From NCBI RefSeq assembly GCF_017315945.1, contig NZ_JAFLWI010000003.1, positions 1 through 64,000 of the forward strand: a DNA stretch of 64,000 bases. The letters are read 5' to 3'. Position 1 is the stretch's first letter. Each line of letters opens with the position of its first letter. The DNA is from Candidatus Enterococcus courvalinii (GTDB lineage: Bacteria; Bacillota; Bacilli; Lactobacillales; Enterococcaceae). A program made the translations under genes and the position numbers. Shown in pieces: positions 1 through 10,554 of the stretch. Below the pieces are notes generated by a model, which worked only from the letters and a program-made list of their open reading frames with translations, was not told where the DNA came from and made no database searches.

Positions 1-14
1 TGTTTCAACTTTTT

Positions 15-446
15 TTATTTTTTCATATCAATGTGAGGAATATCATCTTCCAAATAAACATCTGAAATCGCTTGAAAGCCAAATGATTCGTAAAATGAAC
101 GTAGATAATCTTGAGCACCAATAATAATTGACGCAGTTGGATACTTTTGTTCAATAACTTCTAAAGTCTTTTGAACTATTTCCTTTCCTAATCCTGATTG
201 ACGGTGCCCTTTAGCTACCAAAACTCGTCCAAAATGTACAGCATCTTCTTGTTTGTAGATTCGTGTATAAGCAGCTACATTTCCCTGGTCATCTGTCAAA
301 AACGTATGCAGTGCCTCCGGATCAATTTCGTCGACTTCTTGATATGGACACTTTTGTTCAACCACAAAAACGGCAATTCTTTCTTTTACTAGCAGATAAA
401 ATTCTTTTGTTGTTAATTCATCAAATGCCTTCACTTGGTAATTCAT
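15..446 (-). CDS. ElaA-like GNAT acetyltransferase
   Basis: A 143-residue GNAT-fold protein resembling the ElaA family. The N-terminal part has the ElaA pattern of RxxVFVVEQ followed by YxExDxxD, then a central strand and an acetyl-CoA loop read as RQSGLGKEI near residue 85. It should acetylate a small molecule or protein in the cytoplasm; the substrate is unknown. An AGGAGG-type ribosome site lies about 8 bases upstream of the ATG. It is a single gene on the minus strand, downstream of veg and separated from it by a terminator. The family call is good, the substrate open. Confidence 0.8.
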   Translation of the reverse strand: MNYQVKAFDELTTKEFYLLVKERIAVFVVEQKCPYQEVDEIDPEALHTFLTDDQGNVAAYTRIYKQEDAVHFGRVLVAKGHRQSGLGKEIVQKTLEVIEQKYPTASIIIGAQDYLRSFYESFGFQAISDVYLEDDIPHIDMKK

Positions 447-497
447 TCAGTAGCCTCCTAACAATTTATCTTTTTATAGATTACTTGTTAAAAAATA

Positions 498-536
498 AAA
501 AAGCAAACGAACCATACAAGGGCCCGTCTGCTTTTA
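498..536 (-). terminator. Terminator after veg
   Basis: Arms AAAAGCAGACG and CGTTTGCTTTT (one G-T pair) flank a loop of about 17 bases and run into T's on the minus strand. It overlaps the veg stop codon and separates veg from the acetyltransferase gene. Confidence 0.6.
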
Positions 537-779
537 AACTGCTTCTGTTAAAAATTCAATCTCTACTGTACGAGTTAATACATCAGAATAGCTGTAAGAC
601 ACTCGCTCAAAAGAGTTTTCTTCAGGATCTAAGTCAACGACAAAGACTGAAGGATAGGTTTCTGTTAAAACGCCGCGGCGTTCTGTTTGACGCTTTCTTC
701 CTGTCTGAGCAACCAACATGATTTGGCTGCCGATACGACCTTCTAAATCTTTCTTGATTGTAGCTAAAGTTGTTGGCAT
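534..779 (-). CDS. veg: Veg family protein
   Basis: A small (81-residue) protein of the Veg/DUF1021 family, whose Bacillus subtilis member is linked to biofilm formation and spore outgrowth. The typical start MPTTLATIKKDLEGRIG and the Sm-like body (IMLVAQTGRKRQTERRGVL) are visible. A longer reading frame starts upstream, but MPTTLA is the family start and has GAGGTGAA just ahead of it, so I set the start at 779. It lies downstream of the sigma-factor gene with about 110 bases between them. The biochemical function in enterococci is not established. Confidence 0.85.
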   Translation of the reverse strand: MPTTLATIKKDLEGRIGSQIMLVAQTGRKRQTERRGVLTETYPSVFVVDLDPEENSFERVSYSYSDVLTRTVEIEFLTEAV

Positions 780-887
780 ACAGTTCACCTCATTGCTCAT
801 TGTAACAGATAATGCAAAACTTTTCAAGTCTACCATATAAAAAAAAGAAATGCAATAAAAAAATAATGGCAGCGGAAATATTAACTA

Positions 888-1466
888 TTATTCTTCACTA
901 TATCCTTTCAAATGTTTCTTGATTTTCTGTTTTACACGGTTGTAACCACTCATCACCTGCTGAATATCCATTGATAAATCTTTGGCTATGTACGAAAAAT
1001 CACTTCCTTGCATATAATGATGAAAAATCTGTGCTTCTCTTTTCGAAAAATGGATTTCACATGTTTCAATTGCTTCATTCAACAATAGTTGTTGAACTGC
1101 TACAGGTTCTTGAGTTGTCACTTCCGCTAAGAAGTCTGGTCCCTCAGATTCAATTTTTTGTTCCATAGAAACTTCGTCTTTTTGATCTCTACGTTTTAAT
1201 GCGTTTTGCTTCCTTAATAACGAATAGATTTGATTAGTAATAACACTTTTGTAATAACTGCCAAAACTAACTCCTTTGTTGGTTTCATAGGTTTTTAAAG
1301 CTTGATATAACGCAACACGTGCTTCTTGTTCCCAATCTTCGTTCATAAAATTCCGCACATAATAACTATTTTTTAAGCGTAATAAAAGTGGATAATATTT
1401 CTGATAAAGGGTAGAAAATGCTTCTTCATCACCATTTCGTGCAGCACGTAATAACTCCTCAGGCAT
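888..1466 (-). CDS. SigH/ComX-like sigma-70 family sigma factor
   Basis: A small sigma factor of about 192 residues with a sigma region 2 (NEDWEQEARVALYQALKTYE, then a segment like VSFGSYYKSVITNQI) and a C-terminal region 4 helix-turn-helix (LSKR..IFHHYMQG.SFSYIAKDLS). It resembles the SigH-like factor found beside rae1 and rlmB in enterococci; a competence-type role is possible but not shown. An upstream in-frame ATG at 1481 exists, but that ATG overlaps the GGAGG that serves the ATG at 1466 with 8 bases of spacing, so I use 1466. The ribosome site is buried in a perfect hairpin (see 1474-1499). Confidence 0.75.
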   Translation of the reverse strand: MPEELLRAARNGDEEAFSTLYQKYYPLLLRLKNSYYVRNFMNEDWEQEARVALYQALKTYETNKGVSFGSYYKSVITNQIYSLLRKQNALKRRDQKDEVSMEQKIESEGPDFLAEVTTQEPVAVQQLLLNEAIETCEIHFSKREAQIFHHYMQGSDFSYIAKDLSMDIQQVMSGYNRVKQKIKKHLKGYSEE

Positions 1467-1473
1467 AAATAAA

Positions 1474-1499
1474 TCCTCCATAATCTCTATTATGGAGGA
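1474..1499 (-). promoter_or_regulatory. Hairpin sequestering the sigma-factor ribosome site
   Basis: Two perfect 11-base arms, TCCTCCATAAT and ATTATGGAGGA, are separated by a 4-base loop. The 3' arm (minus strand) contains the GGAGGA used as Shine-Dalgarno for the ATG at 1466. In mRNA this hairpin would block ribosome access, suggesting translational control. The pairing is seen directly; the regulatory role is inferred. Confidence 0.6.
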
Positions 1500-1541
1500 A
1501 TATTAGCATCAAAAATTATGTTATTTAATCTGATAACAAGG

Positions 1542-2072
1542 TTATCTGTCCTTTTTCATTAAATCGTCTAGCTTTTTAGACAATTTATGCAATTGTTCAT
1601 CATTCCAAGGAGAATTACGTCGAAAATCAATAAAACGCATATTTATATTTTCTTGGGCTATTGTTTCTTCTGTTTTTTTGATTGTTTTATACAATTCATA
1701 CGCAGAAGTTCGTAAGGCTCCTTGTGAAAACACTACCCACTGCTCAGCCAAATCACTTGTAGCAACTGTTACTTGTGTCAATCGATCATTCAATGTGCCT
1801 GCTACTCGCTCAATATAACTATCCGCTGTTTCATCTTCTTTGGTGAATACAACTTCTAGCTGATATTTTTTATAGTTTTGTTGGATTCCAGGAACCAGTT
1901 GCGCATCAAAAACTACAATTACTTCAATTCCTTCAAACTTTGCATAATTAGACAAACGATGGAGCAAGGCTTCACGTGCATCAGCCATTTTATCTTGTTT
2001 TTTTAACAAAACAAGTTCTGGCCAAGAACCAATCATATTGTAGCCATCGACAATCAATAACTGCTTTTTCAT
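1542..2072 (-). CDS. rae1: Rae1/YacP-type NYN-domain endoribonuclease
   Basis: A 176-residue NYN/PIN-like protein of the YacP family. B. subtilis Rae1 is a ribosome-associated A-site endoribonuclease that cuts mRNA during translation. Acidic motifs fit the family: LLIVDGYNMI at the N terminus, VVFDAQ near residue 55 and DETADSYIERV near residue 85, followed by VATSD. An AGGGGGAG ribosome site precedes the ATG. The gene begins 5 bases after the rlmB stop, so it is probably translated from the same transcript as rlmB and mrnC. Confidence 0.85.
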   Translation of the reverse strand: MKKQLLIVDGYNMIGSWPELVLLKKQDKMADAREALLHRLSNYAKFEGIEVIVVFDAQLVPGIQQNYKKYQLEVVFTKEDETADSYIERVAGTLNDRLTQVTVATSDLAEQWVVFSQGALRTSAYELYKTIKKTEETIAQENINMRFIDFRRNSPWNDEQLHKLSKKLDDLMKKDR

Positions 2073-2076
2073 CAGC

Positions 2077-2934
2077 TTACTCCCCCTGTCGTTGGGAAAA
2101 TGCCTGATACATCAGTAGACCGGCTGCAACACTTGCATTCAAGCTTTGAACATGCCCTACCATCGGAATCGTCAATAACTCATCCATTTCCTTTTTCAAC
2201 CCTTGACTCATGCCGCGCCCTTCATTACCAATTACTAATGCAATTGAACCTTTTGCATTCCAATTTTGAAAATTCGTTCCAGACATATCTGTTCCAAAAA
2301 TCCAAAAACCAGCTTCTTTTAGTTGTTGAGCTGCTTGAATTAGATTAGTTACTCTTGCTACCGGAACATATTCAACTGCTCCAGTAGATGTTTTGGTAAC
2401 GATTGGTGTGATTCCAACTGCACGATGTTTAGGAATAATCACACCATCCACACCGCTTGCATCAGCTGTTCGCAAAATCGAACCAAAATTGTGAGGATCT
2501 TCTAGACTATCTAAAATTAAAAAGAAAGGATTTTCTTTTTTTGCTTTTGTTTGGTCAAGCAATTGTTCTAACGATAAATATTCGTAAGGTGTGATAGCTA
2601 ACACTACGCCTTGGTGTACACCACGATCACTTAGCGTATCCAATTTTTGTTTAGGCACCCATTTTACGGGCACTGCTTGATCACGAGCAATTATTTTTAA
2701 CTCATCTATCTTTTCTCCGTGAGCGTCTTCTTGAAGGAACAATTTGTTTCCTCGCCCTTGTTGTAGTGCTTCCACAGCAGCATGGTGCCCAAAGACAAAA
2801 TTATCTTCAATTGACTCGTCTTTTTCTTGAGTATGCTTTGATCCTTCTTTTGTTCTTTTTTGAGTAGTTTTTGATTGTTTATTCCAGTCATTACTCTGTC
2901 TTTTTTTATTTTTAAAATTATTTTTTCTATCCAT
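2077..2934 (-). CDS. rlmB: 23S rRNA 2'-O-methyltransferase (TrmH/SpoU family)
   Basis: A SpoU-family methyltransferase of about 285 residues. After a very Lys/Asn/Gln-rich extension of about 45 residues, a substrate-binding domain starts at [12 protein letters not shown]. The knotted SAM-binding domain carries [31 protein letters not shown] and [19 protein letters not shown]. It methylates a guanosine ribose in 23S rRNA. I start at the ATG at 2934, which follows AGGTGA inside the end of mrnC; an in-frame GTG at 2943 is possible. The overlap with mrnC implies translational coupling. Confidence 0.88.
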   Translation of the reverse strand: MDRKNNFKNKKRQSNDWNKQSKTTQKRTKEGSKHTQEKDESIEDNFVFGHHAAVEALQQGRGNKLFLQEDAHGEKIDELKIIARDQAVPVKWVPKQKLDTLSDRGVHQGVVLAITPYEYLSLEQLLDQTKAKKENPFFLILDSLEDPHNFGSILRTADASGVDGVIIPKHRAVGITPIVTKTSTGAVEYVPVARVTNLIQAAQQLKEAGFWIFGTDMSGTNFQNWNAKGSIALVIGNEGRGMSQGLKKEMDELLTIPMVGHVQSLNASVAAGLLMYQAFSQRQGE

Positions 2935-3322
2935 TTTTTTCACCTATTTTCTGAATACACCATTCAATCAATTCTTCCATTCGTTCAGTTTGCTTTGTTA
3001 GATGTAAATAGCCCATCAGCGCTTCAAAACCTGTAGCAATTCGGTAAGTCGTGATGTCTGCATTTTTAGCACCTGTATGACTCTTGGCATTTCTGCCACG
3101 ACGATAATAAATATCTTCTGTTTCTGTTAAAATATTTTCTTCTAGCATCTTTTGAATCAAGTAAGCTTGTGCTTTAGCAGATACATAATTTGTTGCCGTA
3201 TGATGTAATTTATTGGGCTTTGTTTGCCCTTGATTAATTAAGTAGTCTCGAATATAAATCTCATAAATTGCATCACCAACGTATGCAAGGGCTAAACCAT
3301 TTAACTGCGTGTAATCTCTCAT
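2927..3322 (-). CDS. mrnC: Mini-ribonuclease 3
   Basis: Mini-III, a dimeric RNase III catalytic domain without an RNA-binding domain, matures 23S rRNA in Firmicutes. The start [20 protein letters not shown] holds the acidic catalytic signature, and the C-terminal [12 protein letters not shown] the second acidic cluster. The start ATG at 3322 overlaps the cysS stop as ATGA; a TTG five codons earlier is less likely. It sits between cysS and rlmB, the order known from Bacillus and Enterococcus. Confidence 0.88.
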   Translation of the reverse strand: MRDYTQLNGLALAYVGDAIYEIYIRDYLINQGQTKPNKLHHTATNYVSAKAQAYLIQKMLEENILTETEDIYYRRGRNAKSHTGAKNADITTYRIATGFEALMGYLHLTKQTERMEELIEWCIQKIGEKNG

Positions 3323-4731
3323 ACTTCTCTTCTCCAACGGGTTCCTTGGGGGGTGTCCTCCAAGATAATCCCTTTTTCTTTAAATAAGTCCCGAATTTCA
3401 TCGCTACGTGCGAAATTTTTTGTTTGACGTGCTTGGTTTCTTTCCTCGATCAATTGTTCGATGTCTTCATCCAATAACTCTTCCGAGGTAAAGAAAATCC
3501 CAAAGATTGCTAACCATTGTGTATATAAAGTTATACCTTGCTCTAAAACAGGTAGGGAAACTTGTTCTTGTTCCAAATAAGTGTTTAACCATTTTGCAAG
3601 TTCATAAACAACTGTGATTCCATTTGCTGCATTGAAATCATCGTCCATTTCTTGAACGAAGCGTGTTTTCAACTCAGTTAATTCTGCCATTTTGTCACTA
3701 TCATCTGCTAATGAACCAGCAGCGCTATCTTTACGGAATTGAACGTTATCATACGTATTTTTTAAACGCTGCAGATTGGTTGCAGCTTCTTTTATTGTTG
3801 CCTCACTATAACGAATTGGTCGGCGATATTGCGTCGTTGCCATGAAGAAACGTAGAACTTGTGGATCCACTTTTTGGATCATTTCATGAACAGTGATGAA
3901 ATTACCAAGAGACTTACTCATTTTTTGATCTTCTTCACCAATTGTTACGTAACCATTATGCATCCAATAATTTGCGAATTTTTGTCCTGTTTTAGCCTCA
4001 CTTTGAGCAATTTCATTCTCGTGATGAGGGAACTCTAAGTCCTGTCCACCACCATGAATATCAATCGTTTCACCCAAATGTTTTGTAGCCATAACAGAGC
4101 ACTCAATATGCCAACCTGGACGACCATTCCCCCATGGTGACTCCCAAGAAATTTCTCCGGGCTTGGCATTTTTCCATAAAGCAAAATCTAAAGGATCTTC
4201 TTTCAGCTGTTGTTCATCACCTGTTCGCTGACTAGCACCAATTTCAAGTTCATCAATTGACTGATCACTCAATTGGCCATAATCTTTGAAGCGACGTGTG
4301 CGATAATAAACATCGCCTTGTGCTTCATACGCATAATCTTTTTCAATCAATACTTGGATAAACGATAAAATATCTGGCATGTGATCCATTACTCGTGGAT
4401 GCAAGGTTGCTGGTTCAACGTTTAACGCTTTGGTATCTTCCTCGAATGCTTGAATAAAACGATCTGCAACTTCTGGTGCTGTGATTCCTAAGTCTTTTGC
4501 CGCACGGATGATCTTATCATCTACATCTGTAAAGTTCGAAACATATTTTACTTGATAACCACGATATTCGAAATAACGACGAATCGTGTCAAATGCAATG
4601 GTGCTACGCGCATTTCCAATATGGATGTAGTTATAAACAGTTGGACCACAAACATACATTCCAACCTGACCTTCTTTAATAGGCACAAATATTTCTTTCT
4701 CTCGAGTAAGCGTATTATATATTTTTATCAT
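3319..4731 (-). CDS. cysS: Cysteinyl-tRNA synthetase
   Basis: A class I aminoacyl-tRNA synthetase (470 residues, usual length) charging tRNA-Cys. Seen: the HIGH box as [16 protein letters not shown] near residue 28, zinc ligands including the Cys of CGPT, Cys of WHIECS and the HHENE stretch ([20 protein letters not shown]), and KMSKSLGN near residue 270. The C-terminal anticodon-binding region ends in GTRWRREV. It overlaps cysE upstream and mrnC downstream by ATGA-type junctions, so the three are one translational unit under the T-box at 5296-5525. Confidence 0.95.
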   Translation of the reverse strand: MIKIYNTLTREKEIFVPIKEGQVGMYVCGPTVYNYIHIGNARSTIAFDTIRRYFEYRGYQVKYVSNFTDVDDKIIRAAKDLGITAPEVADRFIQAFEEDTKALNVEPATLHPRVMDHMPDILSFIQVLIEKDYAYEAQGDVYYRTRRFKDYGQLSDQSIDELEIGASQRTGDEQQLKEDPLDFALWKNAKPGEISWESPWGNGRPGWHIECSVMATKHLGETIDIHGGGQDLEFPHHENEIAQSEAKTGQKFANYWMHNGYVTIGEEDQKMSKSLGNFITVHEMIQKVDPQVLRFFMATTQYRRPIRYSEATIKEAATNLQRLKNTYDNVQFRKDSAAGSLADDSDKMAELTELKTRFVQEMDDDFNAANGITVVYELAKWLNTYLEQEQVSLPVLEQGITLYTQWLAIFGIFFTSEELLDEDIEQLIEERNQARQTKNFARSDEIRDLFKEKGIILEDTPQGTRWRREV

Positions 4732-5264
4732 TCTGTTCTCCTTATCTTTTCACCTTTAATCCGAACAACTTTTGCCGGAATACCAACTGCTGTAGCATCA
4801 TCTGGGATGTCATTAAGTACCACGGCTCCTGCCCCTATTTTTGCATATCGACCAATTGTCACTGGACCTAAAATTTGTACATTCGCAGAAAGCAACGCGC
4901 CTTGTTTAACTGTAGGATGTCGTTTGCCTGTTTGTTTGCCTGTCCCACCTAAAGTCACTCCATGGAATAAGACCACATCATCTTCAATTTCCGCCGTTTC
5001 TCCGATTACTACGCCCATTCCATGATCAATAAAGACACCTTTACCGATTTGGGCACCAGGATGGATTTCAATTCCAGTCAGAAAGCGCCAAAATTGAGCA
5101 ATTATTTTAGCTAACAAATACAAACGATGTTGATATAAGAAATGGGAAAGGCGATGCCAAAGCAACGCATGAAATCCTGGATATGTTAGAACAATTTCTA
5201 AAGTCGAACGGACAGCAGGATCATTTTTTTTTGTAGCAGTAATTATTCGCGTAAACCAATTCAC
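4728..5264 (-). CDS. cysE: Serine O-acetyltransferase
   Basis: CysE makes O-acetylserine from serine and acetyl-CoA, the first step of cysteine synthesis. The 178-residue protein is the short Gram-positive form. It has an N-terminal helical part, then a left-handed beta helix of hexapeptide repeats ([40 protein letters not shown]) and the HPTVKQGA catalytic region. It is first in the cysE-cysS-mrnC-rlmB-rae1 run and is preceded by a T-box leader, which fits control by cysteine charging. Confidence 0.93.
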   Translation of the reverse strand: MNWFTRIITATKKNDPAVRSTLEIVLTYPGFHALLWHRLSHFLYQHRLYLLAKIIAQFWRFLTGIEIHPGAQIGKGVFIDHGMGVVIGETAEIEDDVVLFHGVTLGGTGKQTGKRHPTVKQGALLSANVQILGPVTIGRYAKIGAGAVVLNDIPDDATAVGIPAKVVRIKGEKIRRTE

Positions 5265-5295
5265 TCACTTTCACTCCTTTCTATAACAGATTTAT

Positions 5296-5525
5296 GTAAG
5301 CAAAACTATAAATAAAAAGCGCCTTTTAAATAAGTTTCCTTAAATAAAAGACGCTAACGGCGTGGTTCCACTTTTTTTCATAATCAAAACAGATTACCTC
5401 GAAGCAAGATAACGTCTGCTACCCGTTTTTAGCTACTTATGTTCGCTAAAACCACTCCCAGAGGCATTTCAACACTTAATTTGTAACGACTTTCACCTTC
5501 CGCCGTCTCTCTATAAACAAACTAC
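5296..5525 (-). promoter_or_regulatory. T-box leader upstream of cysE-cysS
   Basis: The minus-strand leader between gltX and cysE contains the T-box antiterminator sequence AAGTGGAACCACG at 5361-5373. A terminator follows whose arms read about GCGTCTTTTATTTAAG and CTTATTTAAAAGGCGC, then T's. Upstream is stem-I-like sequence including GGTGAAAG and TGCCTCTGGGAGTGG. T-boxes sense uncharged tRNA and allow read-through. The downstream genes make tRNA-Cys the expected ligand; I could not place the specifier codon with certainty. Confidence 0.85.
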
Positions 5526-5551
5526 TTGTTTACTTCTTCTGTTCTTTGTGT

Positions 5552-7012
5552 TTATTTTATTACTTGGATCAAATGAGCAAGTGCTTTTTCACGACCCAGT
5601 AATTCGACTGTGTCTGGTAATTCAGGACCATGCATTTGACCTGAAACAGCAACACGAATTGGCATAAATAAGTTTTTGCCTTTAACACCAGTTTCTTTTT
5701 GGACAGCTTTGATAGCTGCTTTAACTGTTGGCGCATCGACAACTTCCATTTCTTCTAATTGAGCTTTGAATGCTGTCAAGACAGCTGGAACTGTTTCACC
5801 AGCTAAAACTTCTTTTGCTGCATCATTTAAAACAGGATGTTCATTAAAGAATAACTCGGATACTTCAACGATTTCCGCAGCATAGCTCATTTGTGGTTGA
5901 TACAATTGAACGATTTTTTTCACCCATTCAATTGTTTTTTCATCTGGATTTTTTTCAACTCGACCATCTGCAATCAAATAAGGTAGACACATATCTGTTA
6001 GTTCGTCTAAATCCATTTCTTTCATGTAGTGGTTATTTACCCATTGTAATTTTTTCGCATCAAACGCTGCCGGTGATTTGCTCAAGCGTTCTGGATCAAA
6101 CATTTTCACTAATTCTTCTTGACTGAAGACTTCTTCTTCGCCTACTGGTGACCAGCCAAGCAATGCAATAAAGTTGAACATTGCATCAGGTAAGTAACCT
6201 AATTCACGGTATTGTTCGATAAATTGAAGAATTGATTCGTCACGTTTACTTAATTTTTTACCAGTTTCGCTGTTAATAATCAGTGTCATGTGACCAAACG
6301 TTGGTGCTGTCCAACCAAATGCTTCATAAATCATCAATTGTTTTGGTGTGTTTGCAATGTGGTCATCTCCACGTAAAACATGAGTAATTTTCATTAAGTG
6401 ATCATCAACTGCTACAGCAAAGTTATAAGTTGGCATGCCATCACGTTTTTGAATGACGAAGTCTCCGCCGATGTTATCTGATTCAAATGAAATCTCACCT
6501 TTGACCATATCATTGAACTTGTATTCTGTGTTGCGCGGCACACGGAAACGAACAACTGACTCTAGACCTTGCGCTTCTTTCTCAGCCTGTTCTTCTGGGG
6601 TTAAGTTGGCACATTTTCCACCATAGTGAGGCATTTCACCACGAGCGCGTTGTGCTTCACGTTCAGCTTCTAATTCTTCTTCTGTACAGTAACATTTGTA
6701 AGCTCGATTGCTTGCAAGTAATTGATCAATCAGTGGTTGATAAATTTCTTTACGTTCAGACTGACGATAAGGACCATATTCTCCTGGATTTTCAGGAGAT
6801 TCGTCCCAATCCATTCCTAACCAAGCTAGATTTTCTAACTGACTTTTTTCTCCATCTTCAATGTTACGTTTTTGGTCAGTATCTTCAATACGAATGATGA
6901 ATTCTCCATCATTGTGGCGAGCAAATAGATAATTGAATAATGCAGTTCGTGCATTTCCAATATGCAGATGCCCTGTTGGACTTGGTGCATAGCGTACGCG
7001 TACTTTCGTCAT
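5552..7012 (-). CDS. gltX: Glutamyl-tRNA synthetase
   Basis: A class I synthetase (486 residues, normal length) charging tRNA-Glu, and in Gram-positives usually tRNA-Gln before amidation. Seen: [19 protein letters not shown] at the N terminus (HIGH box), a Zn-like segment [32 protein letters not shown] in the catalytic core and KKLSKRDES (KMSKS box) near residue 255. The rest is the helical anticodon-binding domain. It lies upstream of the T-box of cysE and probably has its own promoter. Confidence 0.95.
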   Translation of the reverse strand: MTKVRVRYAPSPTGHLHIGNARTALFNYLFARHNDGEFIIRIEDTDQKRNIEDGEKSQLENLAWLGMDWDESPENPGEYGPYRQSERKEIYQPLIDQLLASNRAYKCYCTEEELEAEREAQRARGEMPHYGGKCANLTPEEQAEKEAQGLESVVRFRVPRNTEYKFNDMVKGEISFESDNIGGDFVIQKRDGMPTYNFAVAVDDHLMKITHVLRGDDHIANTPKQLMIYEAFGWTAPTFGHMTLIINSETGKKLSKRDESILQFIEQYRELGYLPDAMFNFIALLGWSPVGEEEVFSQEELVKMFDPERLSKSPAAFDAKKLQWVNNHYMKEMDLDELTDMCLPYLIADGRVEKNPDEKTIEWVKKIVQLYQPQMSYAAEIVEVSELFFNEHPVLNDAAKEVLAGETVPAVLTAFKAQLEEMEVVDAPTVKAAIKAVQKETGVKGKNLFMPIRVAVSGQMHGPELPDTVELLGREKALAHLIQVIK

Positions 7013-7136
7013 TTTCTTCCTCTTCTTTCAAACTAGACTTATGTGACTAACAGCAAAAATCCGTCAGCTTTGACCTTAAAAACATTATTTATTTAAAGTC
7101 ACTCAGCAAAATTTTACCTTTTCTAGTGCAAATAGT

Positions 7137-7173
7137 AAAGCCAACCGATTGAATTTCCTTATCAGTTGGCTTA
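7137..7173 (-). terminator. Terminator after yacL
   Basis: Arms TAAGCCAACTGAT and ATCGGTTGGCTTT (with one G-T pair) form a stem with an 11-base loop between yacL and gltX. Confidence 0.6.
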
Positions 7174-7187
7174 TTTTATTTATGAAA

Positions 7188-8339
7188 TTAAGATTTCGTC
7201 TTCGTTTCTGAATTTTTTTTGTTATCAATCCCTCGGCCTGCGTGTGCTGGTTTAGCAAAAATCATTCGACCAGCTGCTGTTTGCAACGCACTAGTTACAA
7301 CAACTTCGAGATGCTCATTCATATAATGCTGGCCATCTTCAACAACAACCATTGTTCCATCATCTAAATAAGCAACACCTTGCTGACGCTCTGTTCCGAC
7401 TTTTACGACTAAAACATTCATTGTCTCACCAGGAATAACAACTGGTTTGACTGCATTTGCTAAAGCGTTGATGTTTAACACTGGCACATTTTGAAACTCA
7501 GAGACTTTATTCAAGTTATAATCATTAGTGACAATCACACCATCTAAAAGTTTAGCTAATTTAATTAGTTTACTATCAACTTCACTGATTTCCTCAAAGT
7601 CTCCGTCATACATTTCAACAGAAATACCTTCTTCTTTTTGTAAAGCATTTAAAATATCTAGTCCACGACGCCCTCGAACTCGTTTTAAACTATCACCAGA
7701 ATCTGCGATATATTGCAATTCATATAAAACAAAGTTTGGAATCATTAATGTTCCTTCTAAGAAACCTGTTTTAGCAATATCATAAATTCGACCATCAATG
7801 ATAACGCTCGTATCCAAAATTTTATATTTATGGAAATTATCTCCTGATTTACGTTCCAATAGTTGGCTTTCAAATTGAGTTGGTAATTCTTGTTCTACTT
7901 TCTTGCTTCGTGGTGCAAAAATTTTCTTCCATTCATCGATTCGCGTGGTCCCCATTCTCATACCAAAATAACCTAAAAAGATCATCAATAAAATAGGTAA
8001 AACGCTATTTACAAATGGAATTTCCATGTTGTAAAGCGGAGTTGAAATAATCACTCCTAAAGTTAGACCAATAATTGTACCAATCGCTCCAAACAATAAA
8101 TAAGTTAAACTAATCTCACTTAATTTTTCTTCTACTTGTTTCAGCACAGCAGCAATATGTTTTGCTAATAGCAGAGATAAAATAAAGAAAATAAGTGCAC
8201 CTAACAGGCTATTAGTAAACGTATTGTTCAGCCAGCCATTGGTTTGTTGACCGATTGCTTGCCAAGCAGTTGGTAAAAAAGAAATACCTAAACTTGCTCC
8301 TGCAATAATCATCAACAACGTAATGACGCGTTTTTGCAT
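7188..8339 (-). CDS. yacL: PIN/TRAM-domain membrane protein (YacL family)
   Basis: A 383-residue membrane-anchored PIN nuclease-like protein of the YacL family. Four hydrophobic segments fill about residues 5-130 (starting VITLLMIIAGASLGISFL). They are followed by a PIN domain (KILDTSVIIDGRIYDI, GRRGLDILNALQ, VIVTNDYNLNKV) and a C-terminal TRAM-like RNA-binding segment (VVKVGTERQQGVAYLDDGTMVVVEDG). The acidic residues of the PIN active site are present. It lies between radA and gltX as in many Firmicutes. Its physiological target is unknown. Confidence 0.85.
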   Translation of the reverse strand: MQKRVITLLMIIAGASLGISFLPTAWQAIGQQTNGWLNNTFTNSLLGALIFFILSLLLAKHIAAVLKQVEEKLSEISLTYLLFGAIGTIIGLTLGVIISTPLYNMEIPFVNSVLPILLMIFLGYFGMRMGTTRIDEWKKIFAPRSKKVEQELPTQFESQLLERKSGDNFHKYKILDTSVIIDGRIYDIAKTGFLEGTLMIPNFVLYELQYIADSGDSLKRVRGRRGLDILNALQKEEGISVEMYDGDFEEISEVDSKLIKLAKLLDGVIVTNDYNLNKVSEFQNVPVLNINALANAVKPVVIPGETMNVLVVKVGTERQQGVAYLDDGTMVVVEDGQHYMNEHLEVVVTSALQTAAGRMIFAKPAHAGRGIDNKKNSETKTKS

Positions 8340-8367
8340 AGTTGTTCCTCCATTTCATTTTTTTATT

Positions 8368-9741
8368 TTATGATTGAAATACTTTTTTAAGTGTTTCACC
8401 CAATGTTGCGACTCCAATAACTTCAATACCTGTAGGAGCCTTCCACCCACCTAAATTATTTTTTGGTAAATAGACTTTCGTAAATCCTAATTTTTGAACC
8501 TCTTTGACACGTTGTTCAATATGACTTACACGTCGGATCTCACCAGTAAGCCCAATTTCACCAATAAAACATTCTGTTGGCTGTGTTCCTTTTTCTTTAT
8601 AACTTGATGCAATACTTACCGCAATTGCTAGATCAATTGCTGGTTCATTTAATTTTACTCCACCTGCCGCTTTTAAGTAAGCATCTTGATTTTGCAGTAA
8701 TAAACCAGCTCGTTTTTCTAAAACTGCCATAATCAAAGAAACTCGATTAAAATCTAAACCGGTAGTTGTGCGTTTCGCATTTCCAAACATAGTTGGTGTA
8801 ACTAAAGCTTGGATTTCTACTAAAATTGGACGAGTGCCTTCCATTGCAACAACGATTGCTGAGCCTGTTGCGCCATCTAAACGTTCTTCCAAAAAAATCT
8901 GAGAAGGATTAGATACTTCTTCTAGCCCATGTTCACGCATTTCAAAAATACCAATCTCATTGGTTGAGCCAAAACGATTTTTCACTGCACGCAGAATTCG
9001 GAAACTATGGTGTTTTTCCCCTTCAAAATACAAAACAGTATCCACCATATGTTCCAACATTCTTGGTCCTGCAATCGAACCTTCTTTGGTAACATGTCCG
9101 ACAATAAAAATAGCAATACCATTCGTCTTCGCAATTTTCAATAATTCTGCAGTTGTTTCTCTCACCTGGCTGACGCTCCCAGCGGCACTTGTAATATCTG
9201 GTTGAGTCATTGTTTGAATTGAGTCAATAATGACATAATCTGGTTTAAGCTGTTCAATCGCATGACTAATTTCATTCATATCTGTTTCTGCATATAAATA
9301 AAACTCAGTGTCAATGTTTCCTAAGCGTTCCGCACGAAGTTTGATTTGTTCCGCACTTTCTTCACCAGAAACATATAAAACTTTTCCCCCAATAGCTGCT
9401 AATTGCTGAGATACTTGTAAAAGTAATGTTGACTTACCAATCCCTGGATCTCCACCGATCAGTACCATTGAACCTGGGACTACTCCACCCCCAAGTACAC
9501 GGTTCAATTCAGTTAATTTTGTTTGTACACGAGGTTCTTTTTTAGGGACCACCTCGTCGATTTTTGTGGGCTTTGCTCGTTCGCCAGTTAAACTTGTGCG
9601 GACTCGACGATCACTTGTATCTTGTTCAATCTCTTCGACCATCGTATTCCATTTTCCACAGTTTGGGCAACGTCCCAAAAATTTAGGCGACACATAACCA
9701 CAATTTTGACAAACAAATTGTGTCTTTGATTTTTTTGCCAT
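8368..9741 (-). CDS. radA: DNA repair protein RadA
   Basis: RadA is a RecA-like hexameric helicase that extends recombination intermediates. The 457-residue protein shows an N-terminal zinc finger ([18 protein letters not shown]), Walker [13 protein letters not shown] near residue 93, the RadA-specific [10 protein letters not shown] motif near residue 250, and a C-terminal Lon-like domain. The start ATG follows GAGGCGAGG. It is placed just after dut, which is conserved. Confidence 0.95.
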   Translation of the reverse strand: MAKKSKTQFVCQNCGYVSPKFLGRCPNCGKWNTMVEEIEQDTSDRRVRTSLTGERAKPTKIDEVVPKKEPRVQTKLTELNRVLGGGVVPGSMVLIGGDPGIGKSTLLLQVSQQLAAIGGKVLYVSGEESAEQIKLRAERLGNIDTEFYLYAETDMNEISHAIEQLKPDYVIIDSIQTMTQPDITSAAGSVSQVRETTAELLKIAKTNGIAIFIVGHVTKEGSIAGPRMLEHMVDTVLYFEGEKHHSFRILRAVKNRFGSTNEIGIFEMREHGLEEVSNPSQIFLEERLDGATGSAIVVAMEGTRPILVEIQALVTPTMFGNAKRTTTGLDFNRVSLIMAVLEKRAGLLLQNQDAYLKAAGGVKLNEPAIDLAIAVSIASSYKEKGTQPTECFIGEIGLTGEIRRVSHIEQRVKEVQKLGFTKVYLPKNNLGGWKAPTGIEVIGVATLGETLKKVFQS

Positions 9742-9781
9742 TGCCTCGCCTCCTTTAAATAGCTAGTAAGAACTGGCCAAG

Positions 9782-10315
9782 TTAATTCTTATTGGAAGAA
9801 CCAAACCCGCCCTCTCGACTTGTTGTTGTTTCATCTTGATCTGCCTTCAAAAACGGCAAGAAAATGCCTTGCCCAATTCGTTCACCTTTTTTGATTGTCA
9901 CATCTTTAAAACCAAAATTAGTAAACTGGAACATAATATGCCCCTCATTATCTGGATTATTGTAGTAATCACTATCAATAACTCCAACACCATTTGTTAA
10001 AACTAAAAACCGTTTTAAAGGATTACTTGAACGATTAGCTAACTGTAAATATTCATCTTCTCCCATATAAGATTTGATACCTGTTGGCACCAAAATAGGT
10101 TTTAGTTGTTTTTCATCAATTGTTGCTGCTTTTTCTCCCATTGATTCAATCAATGTAGTAAGGCCATTTTTTATACCTGACTTCCAAATACTTGGAATAA
10201 TAATATCTGTCGCAGCTTCAAAATCATATCCTGCAGCATGGTGTGTTGCTCTTTTTGGTAAATTGATTTCTTGACTCGCATAATTAGAAACAACTTCAAA
10301 ACCTCTTTTTTTCAC
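9782..10315 (-). CDS. dut: dUTP diphosphatase
   Basis: Trimeric dUTPase hydrolysing dUTP to dUMP, keeping uracil out of DNA. At 177 residues it is longer than the usual 145-150 because of an insertion around residues 40-75 (between the first motif, ATHHAAGYDFEAA, and the ILVPTGIK segment). Other motifs: ANRSSNPLKRF, TNGVGVIDSDYYN, GERIGQGIF and the C-terminal GGFGSSNKN. It starts with GTG behind AGGGGGAA. The proline genes are divergently transcribed upstream. Confidence 0.9.
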   Translation of the reverse strand: MKKRGFEVVSNYASQEINLPKRATHHAAGYDFEAATDIIIPSIWKSGIKNGLTTLIESMGEKAATIDEKQLKPILVPTGIKSYMGEDEYLQLANRSSNPLKRFLVLTNGVGVIDSDYYNNPDNEGHIMFQFTNFGFKDVTIKKGERIGQGIFLPFLKADQDETTTSREGGFGSSNKN

Positions 10316-10554
10316 GAATCTTCCCCCTAGAATAAACTATGTTTTATTTTACCATATTCACACTACCAAAGGCCTTTCTTTGCAAAATCTTCAAAAAATT
10401 CTGTTATCCTATAGAAAAGTCTTCAAAGATCGTCCTTTTTTTCTTCTTAATTGAAAAAAAGTTCTTCTTTTAACCATGACTTTAGACACTAAAACAAGTA
10501 AAATAGAAAAAAATTACATATAAAATTTATTCAAATAATTATTAGAGGTGTCTC

